From: Collinsella sp. AM17-1
GTDB lineage: Bacteria > Actinomycetota > Coriobacteriia > Coriobacteriales > Coriobacteriaceae
DNA: 64,000 nt
Direction: 5' to 3'
Assembly: GCF_003470665.1 (NCBI RefSeq)
Contig: NZ_QRJZ01000003.1
Location: forward strand, 1 to 64,000
Within the stretch, counting starts at the first letter, position 1, and the number at the start of each line of letters is the position of its first letter. Below the pieces are notes generated by a model that was not told the DNA's origin, searched no databases, and worked only from the letters and a program-made list of their open reading frames with translations. Shown in pieces: positions 43,771-54,044 of the stretch. A program made the position numbers and the translations under genes.

Positions 43771-44814
43771 TTAAGCCTCCAGCGGATGAGGGGGCACCGA
43801 TTCGCCGGCGGCAAGGGCAGCCTCGCAGGCCACCACATCATGCTCGATCTCATCGACCAGCGCCATAAACTCCTCATACGTGGAGCAGCGCACCACATGG
43901 GCACGCCAAGCGGCGGCATGGGGCATGCCTTTTAAGTACCAGCTTGCGTACGTACGGGCACGCGACATGAGCGGCAGGAGCTCATGCGTCAGCGTTAGGT
44001 GCTCACGCAGGGCGTCCAGGCGCTCGACAGAGCTGCGCGCCGGCACCGGTGTGCCATCGAGCGCAAGAGCGCGAGCATCGCCAAACACCCACGGGTTCCC
44101 GTAGATGCCGCGCGCGATAAACACCGCGCTGGCACCCGAGTTTCGCAGATGCACCGCGGCATCCTCGGCGGTGAACACATCACCCGAACCGATCACGGGA
44201 ATCTCAACGGCATCTGCAACCTCATCGACGACCGACCAGTCGGCCTGGCCCGTGTAGAGCTGCGTGGCGCAACGACCATGCACGGCGACTGCGGCAGCCC
44301 CTGCGCCCTCAAGCATCTGGGCAAACGTCGCGGCATTACGGTCCTCAGCATAAAAGCCCTTGCGGATCTTGACGGTCACGGGCACGTGCGCCGCGCCCAC
44401 CGTGGCCTCGACGATCTTCTCCGCCAGGTCGGGCGTGCGCATAAGCGCCGAACCCTCGCCCTTGGTAACGACCTTGCGGGCGGGGCATGCCATATTGATG
44501 TCGATGAGCGACAGGCGATCGCCAACGCGCTCCTCGACGGCGGCGACGGCGCTCGCAAACTGATCGGGCTTGGAGCCAAAGAGCTGCACGCAAATCTTCT
44601 GTTCCTCGTCGGCCGGCAGCACCAGGCGCCACGTTTTGTTGCTGGCATAGGCAAGGCCTGCCACGCTCACCATCTCGCTGTAGGCAAGGTTGGCACCGCG
44701 GCGGCGGCACATAATGCGGTAGGCGGGGTCGGTCACGCCCGCCATGGGAGCCATAAGGAACGGCTGCTCGGCATAGGCACCCAGCAGCCGCTTGCTGTAT
44801 TCAGAAAGCGCCAT
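43771..44814 (-). CDS. dus: tRNA-dihydrouridine synthase
   Basis: The 347-residue FMN enzyme reduces uridines in the tRNA D-loop. It begins FLMAPMAGVTDPAYR, has the catalytic-cysteine region NMACPARKVVTKGEGSAL and GSGDVFTAEDA. It resembles DusB. Lying between lepA and hemW, it is an insertion relative to the Bacillus order. Confidence 0.93.
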   Translation of the reverse strand: MALSEYSKRLLGAYAEQPFLMAPMAGVTDPAYRIMCRRRGANLAYSEMVSVAGLAYASNKTWRLVLPADEEQKICVQLFGSKPDQFASAVAAVEERVGDRLSLIDINMACPARKVVTKGEGSALMRTPDLAEKIVEATVGAAHVPVTVKIRKGFYAEDRNAATFAQMLEGAGAAAVAVHGRCATQLYTGQADWSVVDEVADAVEIPVIGSGDVFTAEDAAVHLRNSGASAVFIARGIYGNPWVFGDARALALDGTPVPARSSVERLDALREHLTLTHELLPLMSRARTYASWYLKGMPHAAAWRAHVVRCSTYEEFMALVDEIEHDVVACEAALAAGESVPPHPLEA

Positions 44815-44818
44815 GGAC

Positions 44819-46630
44819 CTACTCGTCCACCTTGAGGATCGCCATAAACGCCTCCTGCGGGACCTCGACCGAGCCGATGGCCTTCATGCGCTTCTTGCCC
44901 TCTTTCTGCTTCTCGAGCAGTTTGCGCTTACGCGAGATATCGCCGCCGTAGCACTTGGCAAGAACGTCCTTGCGACGCGCCTTGACGGTGGAACGGGCGA
45001 TGATCTTGTTGCCGATAGCACCCTGGATGGGCACCTCGAACAGCTGACGCGGGATGATCTCCTTGAGCTTGTCGCACAGGCCACGGGCCAGGCCATATGC
45101 CTTGTCCTTATGGACGATAAACGAAAGCGCGTCCACCTCGTCGCCCGAAAGCAAAATATCGAGCTTCACGAGCTCGGAGGGACGGTACTCGTTGAACTCG
45201 TAGTCGAGCGAGGCATAACCCTTGGTGCGGCTCTTGAGCTGATCGAAGAAGTCCAAGATGAGCTCGGCGAGCGGCATATCAAAGCGCATCTCGACCGATT
45301 TACTCGTCAGGTGGATCATGTCGGTCGTGACGCCGCGGTGCTCGATGGCGAGCTGCATGACGGCACCCGTGTACTCAGGCGGGCAGATGATCTTTGCCTT
45401 GAGGTAGGGTTCCTCGATACGTTCGATGCGCGTGGCCTCGGGAAGGTCCTGCGGACTGCGGACATCGATCATTTCGCCGTCGGTCTTGTAGACGTGATAG
45501 TCAACCGAGGGACTCGTGGCAATGAGGTCCAGGTTGAACTCGCGCTCCAGGCGTTCCTTGACGACTTCCATGTGCAGCAGGCCCAGGAAGCCCACGCGGA
45601 AGCCAAAGCCGAGCGCCACCGAGGTCTCGGGCTCCCACACCAACGACGGGTCGTTGACGTGCAGCTTATCGAGGGCGTCACGCAGGTTCTCGTAGTCCTT
45701 GTTGTCGATCGGGAACAGGCCCGTATAGACCATGGGCTTGGCCTCGCGATAACCGGGAAGCGGCTCGGGGCAGGGGTTCGACGCCCACGTAAGGGTATCG
45801 CCCACGCGAACGGCCTCGGGGTCCTTCAAGCCCGTAACCACATATCCGACCTCGCCGACCGTCAGCGCATCGACCGGGGTCTCGGCAGGACGCTTGACGC
45901 CCACGCCGTCGACCAAAAAGTCGCCCTTGGCCTGCATCATAAGCAGGGTATCGCCCTTTTTGATGGAACCATCGAAGACGCGCACCGTAGCCACCACACC
46001 GCGATACTCGTCAAAGTACGAATCCAAAATGAGCGCTTTGAGCGGAGCGTTTGCATCGCCCTTAGGCGGCGAAATCAAAAAGACGATGGACTCCAGCAGA
46101 TCGTGAATGCCCTCGCCGGTCTTGCCCGAGACGCACACGGCATCATCGGCGGGAATCGCCAGGTCGTCCTCGATCTCGGTCTTAACCTCGTCGGGATGGG
46201 CCGAGGGCAGGTCGATCTTGTTGATAGCGGGCACAATGTCCAGATTGGCGTTCATGGCGAGCGTCGCGTTGGAGACGGTCTGTGCCTCGACACCCTGAGT
46301 GGCGTCGACGACGAGCACCGCGCCCTCACAAGCGGCCAGCGAACGCGAGACCTCGTAGGTAAAGTCTACATGGCCCGGCGTATCGATGAGGTTGAACTGA
46401 TACGTCTCGCCGTCGTCGGCGTCATAGGACACGCGGACGGCGTTGGACTTGATCGTGATGCCGCGCTCGCGCTCGATATCCATGGTGTCGAGCAGCTGCG
46501 ACTCCATGTCGCGTTCGTCGACGGTATGGGTGAGCTCGAGGATGCGGTCACTGATCGTGGACTTGCCATGGTCGATGTGCGCAACGATCGAGAAGTTGCG
46601 GATGTGGGAAATGTCAATTGAAGTATTCAT
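44819..46630 (-). CDS. lepA: Translation elongation factor 4 (LepA)
   Basis: The 603-residue translational GTPase has G1 AHIDHGKST, the LepA-specific C-terminal domain ([24 protein letters not shown], abbreviated) and lacks EF-G domain IV. It acts on stalled or initiating ribosomes. The start at 46630 has no Shine-Dalgarno sequence; instead TAAGAT lies seven bases upstream, which suggests a leaderless transcript. An rpsT terminator lies 29 bases before it. Confidence 0.96.
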   Translation of the reverse strand: MNTSIDISHIRNFSIVAHIDHGKSTISDRILELTHTVDERDMESQLLDTMDIERERGITIKSNAVRVSYDADDGETYQFNLIDTPGHVDFTYEVSRSLAACEGAVLVVDATQGVEAQTVSNATLAMNANLDIVPAINKIDLPSAHPDEVKTEIEDDLAIPADDAVCVSGKTGEGIHDLLESIVFLISPPKGDANAPLKALILDSYFDEYRGVVATVRVFDGSIKKGDTLLMMQAKGDFLVDGVGVKRPAETPVDALTVGEVGYVVTGLKDPEAVRVGDTLTWASNPCPEPLPGYREAKPMVYTGLFPIDNKDYENLRDALDKLHVNDPSLVWEPETSVALGFGFRVGFLGLLHMEVVKERLEREFNLDLIATSPSVDYHVYKTDGEMIDVRSPQDLPEATRIERIEEPYLKAKIICPPEYTGAVMQLAIEHRGVTTDMIHLTSKSVEMRFDMPLAELILDFFDQLKSRTKGYASLDYEFNEYRPSELVKLDILLSGDEVDALSFIVHKDKAYGLARGLCDKLKEIIPRQLFEVPIQGAIGNKIIARSTVKARRKDVLAKCYGGDISRKRKLLEKQKEGKKRMKAIGSVEVPQEAFMAILKVDE

Positions 46631-46658
46631 GCGGACTATCTTACCCGAGCGGTACAAA

Positions 46659-46692
46659 AAATGGAGCCTGTTCCATAAAACAGGCTCCATTT
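46659..46692 (-). terminator. Terminator after rpsT
   Basis: The arms AAATGGAGCCTGTT and AACAGGCTCCATTT pair perfectly around a 6-base loop. A run of six T follows on the minus strand. Confidence 0.9.
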
Positions 46693-46726
46693 ATGCGCGT
46701 AATCTGTGTGGTGTGAAATTTACAAC

Positions 46727-46993
46727 TTAGGCGTTGATGCTGTTCACGAGCTTGGCAAGACCGGACTTGCGGTTGGAAGCCTGGTTCTTGTGGATAACAT
46801 GCTTGGCGGCAGCCATGTCGAGACGCTTCGTGACGGTCTTGAGGGCAGCCTGGGCCTTTTCAGCATCGCCCTCGGCGACGGCGGACTGGACGTGCTTGGT
46901 CAGCGTCTTGAGCTCGGACTTGACAGCCTTGTTACGCATGCGAGCTGCCTCATTGGTGCGGATACGCTTCTTCTGAGACTTGATGTTTGCCAC
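46727..46993 (-). CDS. rpsT: 30S ribosomal protein S20
   Basis: The 88-residue basic protein shows S20 motifs: [29 protein letters not shown] and [17 protein letters not shown] chose the GTG at 46993, with GAAAGGA nine bases upstream. It lies between holA and lepA, as in Bacillus. Confidence 0.95.
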   Translation of the reverse strand: MANIKSQKKRIRTNEAARMRNKAVKSELKTLTKHVQSAVAEGDAEKAQAALKTVTKRLDMAAAKHVIHKNQASNRKSGLAKLVNSINA

Positions 46994-47126
46994 TTCTGGA
47001 GTTCCTTTCGAGTTCCTTGCAAAAAATGTATGACACCTCTGAGACACGGTGAGGTCATGCAAGCGCCTACTATAGCACGCTCCCTCACAAAGGGATAGAA
47101 CGAATTTGTCAAATAGGCAGGTATCA

Positions 47127-48089
47127 TCACGATTTTCTCAAGATGTTCGTAATCCAGAGCAAAAGCGCAGTCTGAGAATCGGCCGAACCCTTGAGTGCGA
47201 GCTCCACATCGACCGCACCCTCGAGCGCTGCGACGAGCTCTGCCATCGAAAAGCGACGTGCCCAGGTCAGGTGATTCTTGACCTGCCAGGACTGGAGCTT
47301 GAGCGTTGCGGCCAGCTCACGACCCTGTCCGCGCGCATCGAGCGCCTTGGCAACGATAAGCTCGCGGATGCGGCCGCACAGCAATGTGTAAGTCCACACG
47401 TAGCTCTTGGCGGGCAGTAGATTGAAGAGCTCGAGCGAGCGTCGCATGTCACGGGCCGAGACCGCATTGAGAAAGTCCCAGGGTTGAACCTCGGCCGTAC
47501 GTACAATCCAGCGCTCAACGTCGGCAAGCTCAATCTGGGGCGCCTCGACCATCTGGGCAAGCTTAGCCAAGTCGTTATCGAGCATGCGAGTGTTTTCACC
47601 CGAACGCGAGACGAGTTCCTCGGCGGCCGCCGTCGAGATCGACTTGCCGTGCTGCGTCGCCATCTGCTGCACACGGCGCGGTAGCTCCCAGCGCTTGGTG
47701 CCGGAGCAATCGATCACCGCCTTCTTGTCGATCTTGGCGATCGCCTTATACAGGCGCGTATTCTTGGCAAGTGAGTCGGCGATGATGAGGCAGACCGTTG
47801 TTGGGCTGGGACCCGCCAGATACCCAACGAGCGGCTCCGAGACCGCCTTGGCGAGCTTTGAGCAGCCATCGAGGATTACCAGACGAAACTCGCTGCCCAT
47901 CGGAAAGGTGTTAAGCGATCCGATAATGGACTCGATATCGGGGTCCTTGGTCATGTCTCGCTCGTCGAGGTTGAACTCGACCATACCCGATTTTTCCAGA
48001 CGCGCTTTCATACGCGAGACGGCGTGGTCGCGCTTAACTCCGTCGGTACCGACGATCAGATATGCCGGCAGCAAACCGGTTTCGGACAT
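47127..48089 (-). CDS. holA: DNA polymerase III delta subunit
   Basis: The 320-residue clamp-loader subunit has the HolA pattern: [36 protein letters not shown] and a helical C-terminus. It opens the sliding clamp. I chose the ATG at 48089 (MSETGLL), which has GGGAGGGGAG just upstream. It follows comEC, as in Firmicutes. Confidence 0.9.
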   Translation of the reverse strand: MSETGLLPAYLIVGTDGVKRDHAVSRMKARLEKSGMVEFNLDERDMTKDPDIESIIGSLNTFPMGSEFRLVILDGCSKLAKAVSEPLVGYLAGPSPTTVCLIIADSLAKNTRLYKAIAKIDKKAVIDCSGTKRWELPRRVQQMATQHGKSISTAAAEELVSRSGENTRMLDNDLAKLAQMVEAPQIELADVERWIVRTAEVQPWDFLNAVSARDMRRSLELFNLLPAKSYVWTYTLLCGRIRELIVAKALDARGQGRELAATLKLQSWQVKNHLTWARRFSMAELVAALEGAVDVELALKGSADSQTALLLWITNILRKS

Positions 48090-48167
48090 TGCGCTCCCCT
48101 CCCGCAGGCCTTCGTATTCGTTCCGTGCCATTTTAGCCCAGGGGCCCACCACACGCCAACGACGTCG

Positions 48168-50471
48168 TCACGGTCGCTGGCGTCGCATCGCAAAGCCATT
48201 CGCAGTCGGTGTGACGGTAATGTCGCCGTGTTCGATGGTACACGCGAACACACCACCCGCTTCCTTAACGGCATCGATGCAGGCATCGGACGGATGGCCG
48301 TATCGATTCCCCTCACCGGCGCTTGAGAGGGAAAGCTCGGGCTTCAGGACGTCCAGCAACTCGCCATCGACTGAAACCTTGGAGCCGTGATGCCCAAGTT
48401 TAAGGACATCGATATCCCCCACCTCCTGCACGAATTCCCGCTCTTGGTCGAGCTCGGCATCACCGGTGAGAAGTATTCGCAGGCCCTTGCCTTCCTGAAC
48501 ATAAGAGAGCAGCAGGACAAGCGAGTCCTCATTTCCCTCGCCATCCACGGACTCGAATGGCCACATCACGCGAGCGCAAAATGAGCCGATGTCGACCGTA
48601 TCCCCACGGCGCACCTGCCGATACTCCACGCCAGGTCGGTTCAATACCTCGGCAGGAGCATCCTCCAGCGCATCCGCCGCCACGGCAATCGTTCCGACCG
48701 AAAACTGTTCGAGCACGGCAGGCAGACCACCCCAGTGGTCCTCATCCCAATGCGTCACAAAAACGGCATCGATATGGTGCACGTTATTGCGAACCAACGC
48801 CGCAACCACACGCTCGTCGAGCCCGCAGTCGACGAGAGCTACTGCGCCGCCTTGGCGGATAAGAATCGCATCGGCCTGGCCCACATCGAGCACCGTCACC
48901 GAAGGCGGAGCGAATCGATCCCAATAGACGTACGGAATCGCAGCCAAGAGCATCAGGCATGCAAGCCCCACCGCCATAGGACGTGCACGGGGACGCGGCC
49001 ACCAGACCAGCAGAACCGCCAGCAAACACGGCGCTAGGTAAATCCACATGCTATCGGGCGGCACGCTCACGGATGCACCCGGCATGGCGGCAAACAGCTG
49101 CTCGAAGAACAGCGCGCAACGGGCGGCAATCATGGGCACAACGAGCGCCCAAGTCCGCAACGGTCCCACAAGCGAAAAGGGAGCCAGAACGATCGACACA
49201 GCGAGCAGTACGCTCACCACCGGACCGATGACCGCATTTGCCAACGGAGCAATGAGCGAGAATGTACCGAAGGTAGGAATGGTGATGGGAAGTGTCGCCA
49301 GTTGCGAGCATAGCGTGACGGAAAGCATGCTGGCAAAGCCCGATGGCACGCCCAGCTCACCCAAAGCGTAGGTCGCATAGGGGCAAAAGCACAGAATGGC
49401 TAAGACGCTGGCACATGATAGCTGAAAGCCCATCTCGAACAGCACCGTCGGCCGCAGTAGCACAAAGATGGACATGGTTGCGAAGAGCGCCGAAAGGCCG
49501 TGCCGGCGACGCCCCGCGCCGTTTACGACAAGCGTCGCGAACACCATGCAGCACGCGCGCACGGCCGAGGGAGACGCGCCCGTAAATGCAGCGTAGCCCA
49601 CAAGCGTTATCGCCAATATCGCCCGCTGAAGACCACGTGAGCACCGAGTCTTTTGCAATACGCCCTCGATTACAAACCCCACGATAGCCAAATGGCTGCC
49701 CGAGACGGCGATAAGATGTGCCGTTCCCGTCACAGAAAACCAGTCGCCCGCCGGCTGGGCGCGCAGCTCGGCCGAACGACCGCAGACGACACCGGCTATG
49801 AGCGCACGCGCCGGGTCGGTCGCGGGCGCGATGGACGCAAGCAGCCCATTTCGCAGCCGAAGCAGCGGCCCCGGAGAACCCTCATCGACCGACACAATCC
49901 GAACGGCTTTAACCTTACGCACCTCGCCTCGGAGCACGCGCGATCGTCCATATGCATCGTTCTCAAAACGCGAAACGCGACCGATAACACGCACGTGCGC
50001 CCCGACCTTGAGCTCACGATCACACGATAGGCGAACCGTTGCCAAGTTCTTACCGTCCGCGCGTGCCTCACAGGTATAGGAATACACGTCGTCGTTTATG
50101 GATGGATCACCCTGCACGACAAACTCGAGGCCGCTTGCCGCTCGACCGTCGAGCGCCTTCGAGGCGCTGAGCACACCCACAGCCCACCACGCCGAGACGA
50201 CCGCTCCCGCCACGAGACCGGCGGACGCGGCATACAGCCACCGCTTCAAAGGAGCAAGCCGCGCACAAGAGTGAGCCAGCACAACGAAAACCGCTGCCGC
50301 AACGGGAATGGCCCATAGCGGCCCGACCGCCGTCGCCCGCTCCCTCAGCAGCGCATCAGCGGCTATGCTGAGCACCAAGGCGCAGCTCACGCACATGCCG
50401 GCACACAGGGCCATCGTCCACGGAATCAGGGGCCGCGGAGGCATCACGTGCTCTCGCTCGGTCGCACTCAT
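48168..50471 (-). CDS. comEC: DNA internalization competence protein ComEC/Rec2
   Basis: The 767-residue membrane protein has an N-terminal hydrophobic region, an extracellular OB-like region, a competence domain of several helices (GDWFSVTGTAHLIAVSGSHLAIVG) and a C-terminal metallo-beta-lactamase domain (VTHWDEDHWGGLPAV). It forms the channel for single-stranded DNA uptake. Its ATG overlaps the comEA stop by four bases (ATGA). The length agrees with full ComEC. Confidence 0.94.
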   Translation of the reverse strand: MSATEREHVMPPRPLIPWTMALCAGMCVSCALVLSIAADALLRERATAVGPLWAIPVAAAVFVVLAHSCARLAPLKRWLYAASAGLVAGAVVSAWWAVGVLSASKALDGRAASGLEFVVQGDPSINDDVYSYTCEARADGKNLATVRLSCDRELKVGAHVRVIGRVSRFENDAYGRSRVLRGEVRKVKAVRIVSVDEGSPGPLLRLRNGLLASIAPATDPARALIAGVVCGRSAELRAQPAGDWFSVTGTAHLIAVSGSHLAIVGFVIEGVLQKTRCSRGLQRAILAITLVGYAAFTGASPSAVRACCMVFATLVVNGAGRRRHGLSALFATMSIFVLLRPTVLFEMGFQLSCASVLAILCFCPYATYALGELGVPSGFASMLSVTLCSQLATLPITIPTFGTFSLIAPLANAVIGPVVSVLLAVSIVLAPFSLVGPLRTWALVVPMIAARCALFFEQLFAAMPGASVSVPPDSMWIYLAPCLLAVLLVWWPRPRARPMAVGLACLMLLAAIPYVYWDRFAPPSVTVLDVGQADAILIRQGGAVALVDCGLDERVVAALVRNNVHHIDAVFVTHWDEDHWGGLPAVLEQFSVGTIAVAADALEDAPAEVLNRPGVEYRQVRRGDTVDIGSFCARVMWPFESVDGEGNEDSLVLLLSYVQEGKGLRILLTGDAELDQEREFVQEVGDIDVLKLGHHGSKVSVDGELLDVLKPELSLSSAGEGNRYGHPSDACIDAVKEAGGVFACTIEHGDITVTPTANGFAMRRQRP

Positions 50472-51181
50472 ACGCAGATGCAATCTTTGATTTTGGCAAG
50501 CTTCTTCTCGCCGATTCCCGACACGCGCATCAGATCGTCAACCGAAGCAAAAGCACCGTTCTTTGTCCGCTCATCGATAATCGACTGTGCCATTGAGGGA
50601 CCGATTCCCGAGAGCGTCTGCAGCTCTGCCGAGCTTGCCGTATTAATGTTTACTAGGCCTGTTGCGCCACCGACGCCTGATGATGCGGAAGTCCCACCAT
50701 CAACACCGGCTTCCGCAATGGACGCCTGCTGCTCCCCTACCGTTGGAACGTGAATTTTTTGTCCATCAGTGACCTTGGATGCACGATTAAGCCCCGTAAC
50801 GTCTGCTTCGGGCGCCAGCCCGCCGGCGGCATCAATCGCCTGAGCCACCCGCGCCCCGTCTTTGAGGCGATATACACCGGGTGACACCACGGCGCCATCA
50901 ACATCGACATAGACCTCTGCCGCGGCAGACGCCTTAGGCGAAGAGCCTTCGGATGTCTTTCCGCTCGAAGCATCGCCGGATCCCGGCTCCACTAACGTGC
51001 CCGAACCATCAGTGCGCTCAAACGACACACCGCCGGCACCGCCGCCAAGGTTCGCCATCGCCAGTCCACTCGCCATCGCAATGACGACCAGTATCGCCAT
51101 CACCACTGCCTTATGACCGAGCAGTTTGCCCGCCCAGCGGTCCATCTTTTTGACTCGTTCGTGTTGTTCGCGCTGCGCCAT
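50468..51181 (-). CDS. comEA: Competence protein ComEA, DNA receptor
   Basis: The 237-residue protein has a short cytoplasmic N-terminus, one transmembrane helix (about 25-45), a polar linker, an SLBB domain (VYVDVDGAVVSPGVYRLKDG) and a C-terminal double helix-hairpin-helix (NINTASSAELQTLSGIG, RVSGIGEKKLAKI). It binds double-stranded DNA at the cell surface. GGGAGG lies seven bases before the ATG at 51181. comEB is not between it and comEC. Confidence 0.93.
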   Translation of the reverse strand: MAQREQHERVKKMDRWAGKLLGHKAVVMAILVVIAMASGLAMANLGGGAGGVSFERTDGSGTLVEPGSGDASSGKTSEGSSPKASAAAEVYVDVDGAVVSPGVYRLKDGARVAQAIDAAGGLAPEADVTGLNRASKVTDGQKIHVPTVGEQQASIAEAGVDGGTSASSGVGGATGLVNINTASSAELQTLSGIGPSMAQSIIDERTKNGAFASVDDLMRVSGIGEKKLAKIKDCICV

Positions 51182-51258
51182 AGCAAAACCTCCCAACACC
51201 ATCGTGTCAGGAAAGGAGCTCCACAACAGCCACGCCCCAAAACCGGTTTTTGCGGTCA

Positions 51259-51276
51259 AACCAAATACCGACCAAA
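51259..51276 (-). promoter_or_regulatory. recA-like CCAAA repeats upstream of comEA
   Basis: AACCAAATACCGACCAAA matches the recA-upstream segment 22470-22487 at 16 of 18 positions. The two ACCAAA repeats are 11 bases apart. The motif has the same orientation relative to the gene as at recA and lies 78-95 bases before the comEA start. Confidence 0.55.
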
Positions 51277-51354
51277 ACCTTGCACAAATCTGTCCATTTA
51301 TTCAGGCACACGTCAGCAAATGAACGCTTAGCCGCAAAATGCCCAGATAGCAAA

Positions 51355-51384
51355 AGACCGACGATGCAGGCGCATCGTCGGTCT
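51355..51384 (-). terminator. Terminator after thiI or comEA-side boundary
   Basis: The arms AGACCGACGATGC and GCATCGTCGGTCT pair perfectly around a 4-base loop. On the minus strand TTTTGC follows; the thiI stop lies 11 bases before it. Confidence 0.85.
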
Positions 51385-51394
51385 ATGCACAAAT

Positions 51395-52639
51395 TTACTC
51401 GTAATCTTGGTAAATCTCACGCGGAGCAAGCTCCGAATGTTTGCGTTTTAAGGTCTTAGGGGCCTTATACGTGTTGCTCTCGAAGTCGATGTACTCGGTC
51501 TGCTTGAGCAGGCGCTCGATCATCTCCTCATGATCGAACAACTCCCAGGCCTCATGCACGGCATCAAGTTTAGCGTGCGTCTCGGGTCGGCGCGGCATAA
51601 ACAGCGTGCAACAGTCGGGAGCGGCCTCAGTCGAGATATCGAACGTACCGATCTCCTCAGCACGCGCGATGATCTCCTGCTTGTCCGAACCGATGAGAGG
51701 ACGGAACACGGGGATCTTCACGGCCTCGTTGACGGCCATGATGTTCTCAAGCGTTTGGGAGGCAACCTGCCCAAGCGATTCGCCCGTAACGATGGCCTTG
51801 GCGCCCTCGATGTGCGCAATGCGCTCGGCAACCGAATACATAATGCGACGATACATGATAACGCGCAGGTTGCTGGGGCAGGTGACCGAAATCTCACGCT
51901 GGCAGTCGCCAAACGGCACCACGTACAGGCGGCCGATCTGGACACCCGGCTCAAGCGCACGGATGATATCCTGCACCAAATACTCACTCGTATCGGGCGT
52001 CTGCGGACGACCGGAGAAATGTACCGGCACGCAAACCGCGCCGCGGCGCGCGAGCATCCAAGTCGCCACCGGAGAATCGATACCCGAGGACAGCAGCGTC
52101 ACGACCTTGCCGGCAGAACCCACCGGCAGACCGCCCACGCCGCGCTCGGAGCGTGCGTACACGTAAACGCTACCCTGGACCACCAGTACGTGCACCATTG
52201 CATCGGGGTCGTGCATTTGAACCTTTTTATCGGGGAAGGCCTCACACAGTACCTCGCCCACCTGACGATTGATATCGATCGAGGTGAGCTCATAGTCAGT
52301 ATTGGAGCGCTTGGCGTGCACCTTAAACGAATCGAAGGAACCAAACTCGCGCAGCGCCTTCACGGCGGCGGCGCAGTACTCCTGCGGGTCGCGGTTGGTG
52401 TGATACGCCAAAGACACACGGGCAACGCCGGGAACGGTGCGAATGACACGCGCCGCCTCGTCGGCCTGATGTTCGTTAAAGGTCACGAGGATATAACCGG
52501 AAATTCGAGACACGGCGTTCACGGAAAAGGCGGCCAAGGCCGCCTTGATGTTATCCATGAGGATATGCTCAAAATGTGCGCGGTTCTTGCCCTTCAGTCC
52601 AACCTCGTGATAGTGGACCAGGCAGACGCGAGCTGCCAT
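51395..52639 (-). CDS. thiI: tRNA 4-thiouridine synthase ThiI
   Basis: The 414-residue enzyme has an N-terminal THUMP domain and a PP-loop (LLSSGIDSPVATW), and sulfur-handling cysteines in APDCCTLFMP. It makes s4U8 in tRNA. The C-terminal rhodanese domain of the E. coli enzyme is absent, as in many Gram-positive forms. It begins right after the rpoZ stop. Confidence 0.94.
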   Translation of the reverse strand: MAARVCLVHYHEVGLKGKNRAHFEHILMDNIKAALAAFSVNAVSRISGYILVTFNEHQADEAARVIRTVPGVARVSLAYHTNRDPQEYCAAAVKALREFGSFDSFKVHAKRSNTDYELTSIDINRQVGEVLCEAFPDKKVQMHDPDAMVHVLVVQGSVYVYARSERGVGGLPVGSAGKVVTLLSSGIDSPVATWMLARRGAVCVPVHFSGRPQTPDTSEYLVQDIIRALEPGVQIGRLYVVPFGDCQREISVTCPSNLRVIMYRRIMYSVAERIAHIEGAKAIVTGESLGQVASQTLENIMAVNEAVKIPVFRPLIGSDKQEIIARAEEIGTFDISTEAAPDCCTLFMPRRPETHAKLDAVHEAWELFDHEEMIERLLKQTEYIDFESNTYKAPKTLKRKHSELAPREIYQDYE

Positions 52640-52921
52640 TTAGGCTTCAGCAACCTTGTGGCCGAGCGCCTTCTCGTAACGGGCCTCGTCGTAAGAGATG
52701 TCGCCGTCGACAATCTCGTCCATAGCCATCGAGATGGTATCGGCACCGGAAAGCCCGATGGTGATGTCATCGACATCCTGGACGGCAAGCACGCGGTTGT
52801 GCTGGCCACGCAGCATGCTATTGATGTCGCAGGCGCGCTTGGAGGCAAGCGAAGCGAGCAGGAAGCGGTTGTGATCGGTCTTCTCCAGAAGATCGTCAAT
52901 GCAAGGCTTTACAACGGACAC
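52640..52921 (-). CDS. rpoZ: RNA polymerase omega subunit
   Basis: The 93-residue subunit has DDLLEKTDHNRFLLASLASKRA near its N-terminus, the omega signature. It stabilises the beta-prime subunit. It lies five bases after gmk in the conserved mihF-gmk-rpoZ order. Confidence 0.93.
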   Translation of the reverse strand: MSVVKPCIDDLLEKTDHNRFLLASLASKRACDINSMLRGQHNRVLAVQDVDDITIGLSGADTISMAMDEIVDGDISYDEARYEKALGHKVAEA

Positions 52922-52926
52922 GGACC

Positions 52927-53496
52927 TCAGATCCTTTCATGCATATCGAGAACGCGAACGAGCTCATCGGTCGCGCGGTCGAGATCGTCATTCACCACGA
53001 CGTCGTCGTAGCGGTCGGCAAGGGCAAGCTCATCGGCGGCGTTTGCCATACGCAGCTCAATCGTCTCGGGCGTCTCGGTACCGCGACCGACTAGACGCTC
53101 GCGGAGCACCTCAAGCGAAGGCGGCTTGATAAAGATCAGCACGGCCTCGGGGAAACGCTCCTTCACCTGCAGGGCGCCCTGGACATCGATCTCCAAAATC
53201 AGAGACGAGCCCGAGGCGAGCTTGGATGTGACCTCGCTCACCAACGTGCCGTAGCAGTTACCGTGGACCTCGGCCCACTCAACAAACTCACCGTTTGCCA
53301 CGCGGCGGTCGAACTCCTCGCGCGTCAGAAAAAAGTAGTTGACGCCGTCGACCTCACCTTTGCGTGGTGCTCGCGTGGTAGCCGAAACCGTCAGGCCCAG
53401 GTTCGAGCGGCGCTCGCGCACACGAGTGACGAGCGTACCCTTGCCTGCGCCTGACGGTCCAGAAATCACAAAGAGCTTGGAATCCTGAGCGCTCAC
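52927..53496 (-). CDS. gmk: Guanylate kinase
   Basis: The 189-residue kinase converts GMP to GDP. The P-loop GPSGAGKGTLV is near residue 13, followed by SATTRAPRKGEVDGVNYFFL. Its start abuts the mihF stop. Confidence 0.96.
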   Translation of the reverse strand: MSAQDSKLFVISGPSGAGKGTLVTRVRERRSNLGLTVSATTRAPRKGEVDGVNYFFLTREEFDRRVANGEFVEWAEVHGNCYGTLVSEVTSKLASGSSLILEIDVQGALQVKERFPEAVLIFIKPPSLEVLRERLVGRGTETPETIELRMANAADELALADRYDDVVVNDDLDRATDELVRVLDMHERI

Positions 53497-53805
53497 TTAT
53501 TTGGTCAGCTGCTCGAGGAGCTGCTCGCGCTGACGGACGCCGAGGCCCTGGACGCGACGGGTAGCGGAGATACCGAGCTCCTCCATGATCTTGGCGGCCT
53601 TGGCCTTGCCATAACCGGGGAGAGACTCGATGAGGGTGGAAACCTTCATGCGGGAAGCGATGGGGTCATCGGAGTTGAGCACGGACTCGAGGGACTTCTC
53701 GCCCTTCTTGATCTGCTCGCGAAGCTCAGCGCGGGCGTGACGTGCGGCAGCAGCCTTCTCAAGAGCCTGCTTGCGCTGCTCGTCGGTAAGCTGAGGGAGT
53801 GCCAT
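53497..53805 (-). CDS. mihF: Integration host factor, actinobacterial type (mIHF)
   Basis: The 102-residue protein has the mIHF pattern: LTDEQRKQALEKAAAARHARAEL abbreviated, IKKGEKSLESVL and a C-terminal helix-two-turn-helix (LIESLPGYGKAKAAKIMEEL). It binds DNA and shapes the nucleoid, and is unrelated to the HU-like IHF of proteobacteria. GGAGG lies five bases before the ATG at 53805. It sits between pyrF and gmk, as in other Actinobacteria. Confidence 0.92.
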   Translation of the reverse strand: MALPQLTDEQRKQALEKAAAARHARAELREQIKKGEKSLESVLNSDDPIASRMKVSTLIESLPGYGKAKAAKIMEELGISATRRVQGLGVRQREQLLEQLTK

Positions 53806-53941
53806 TCGTACCTCCAAATAGTTGGGTTATATCTGATTCAATAATTGGCATTTTAGCACGTAGAACGCACAAAAAGCCTAATCGCGGCTCCATAGGTTAG
53901 ACGATACCCGCAAAAAGTGCAATATACTGCGCCCAAAGTTA

Positions 53942-53999
53942 AGCCCCTGACCTGCGATTCCACACAAAGGATGGGAAAGTTTACGCAGGCACAGGGGCT
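53942..53999 (-). terminator. Large stem-loop after the pyr operon
   Basis: The arms (53942-53956 and 53984-53999) form an outer AGCCCCTG/CAGGGGCT stem and an inner CCTGCG/CGCAGG stem around a 27-base loop. On the minus strand TTAACTTT follows, so termination is plausible though the T-tract is weak. Confidence 0.5.
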
Positions 54000-54044
54000 A
54001 TTTTGTGCTAATGAGACCCAAAAGTGGTGACTTAGGGGAATCTT

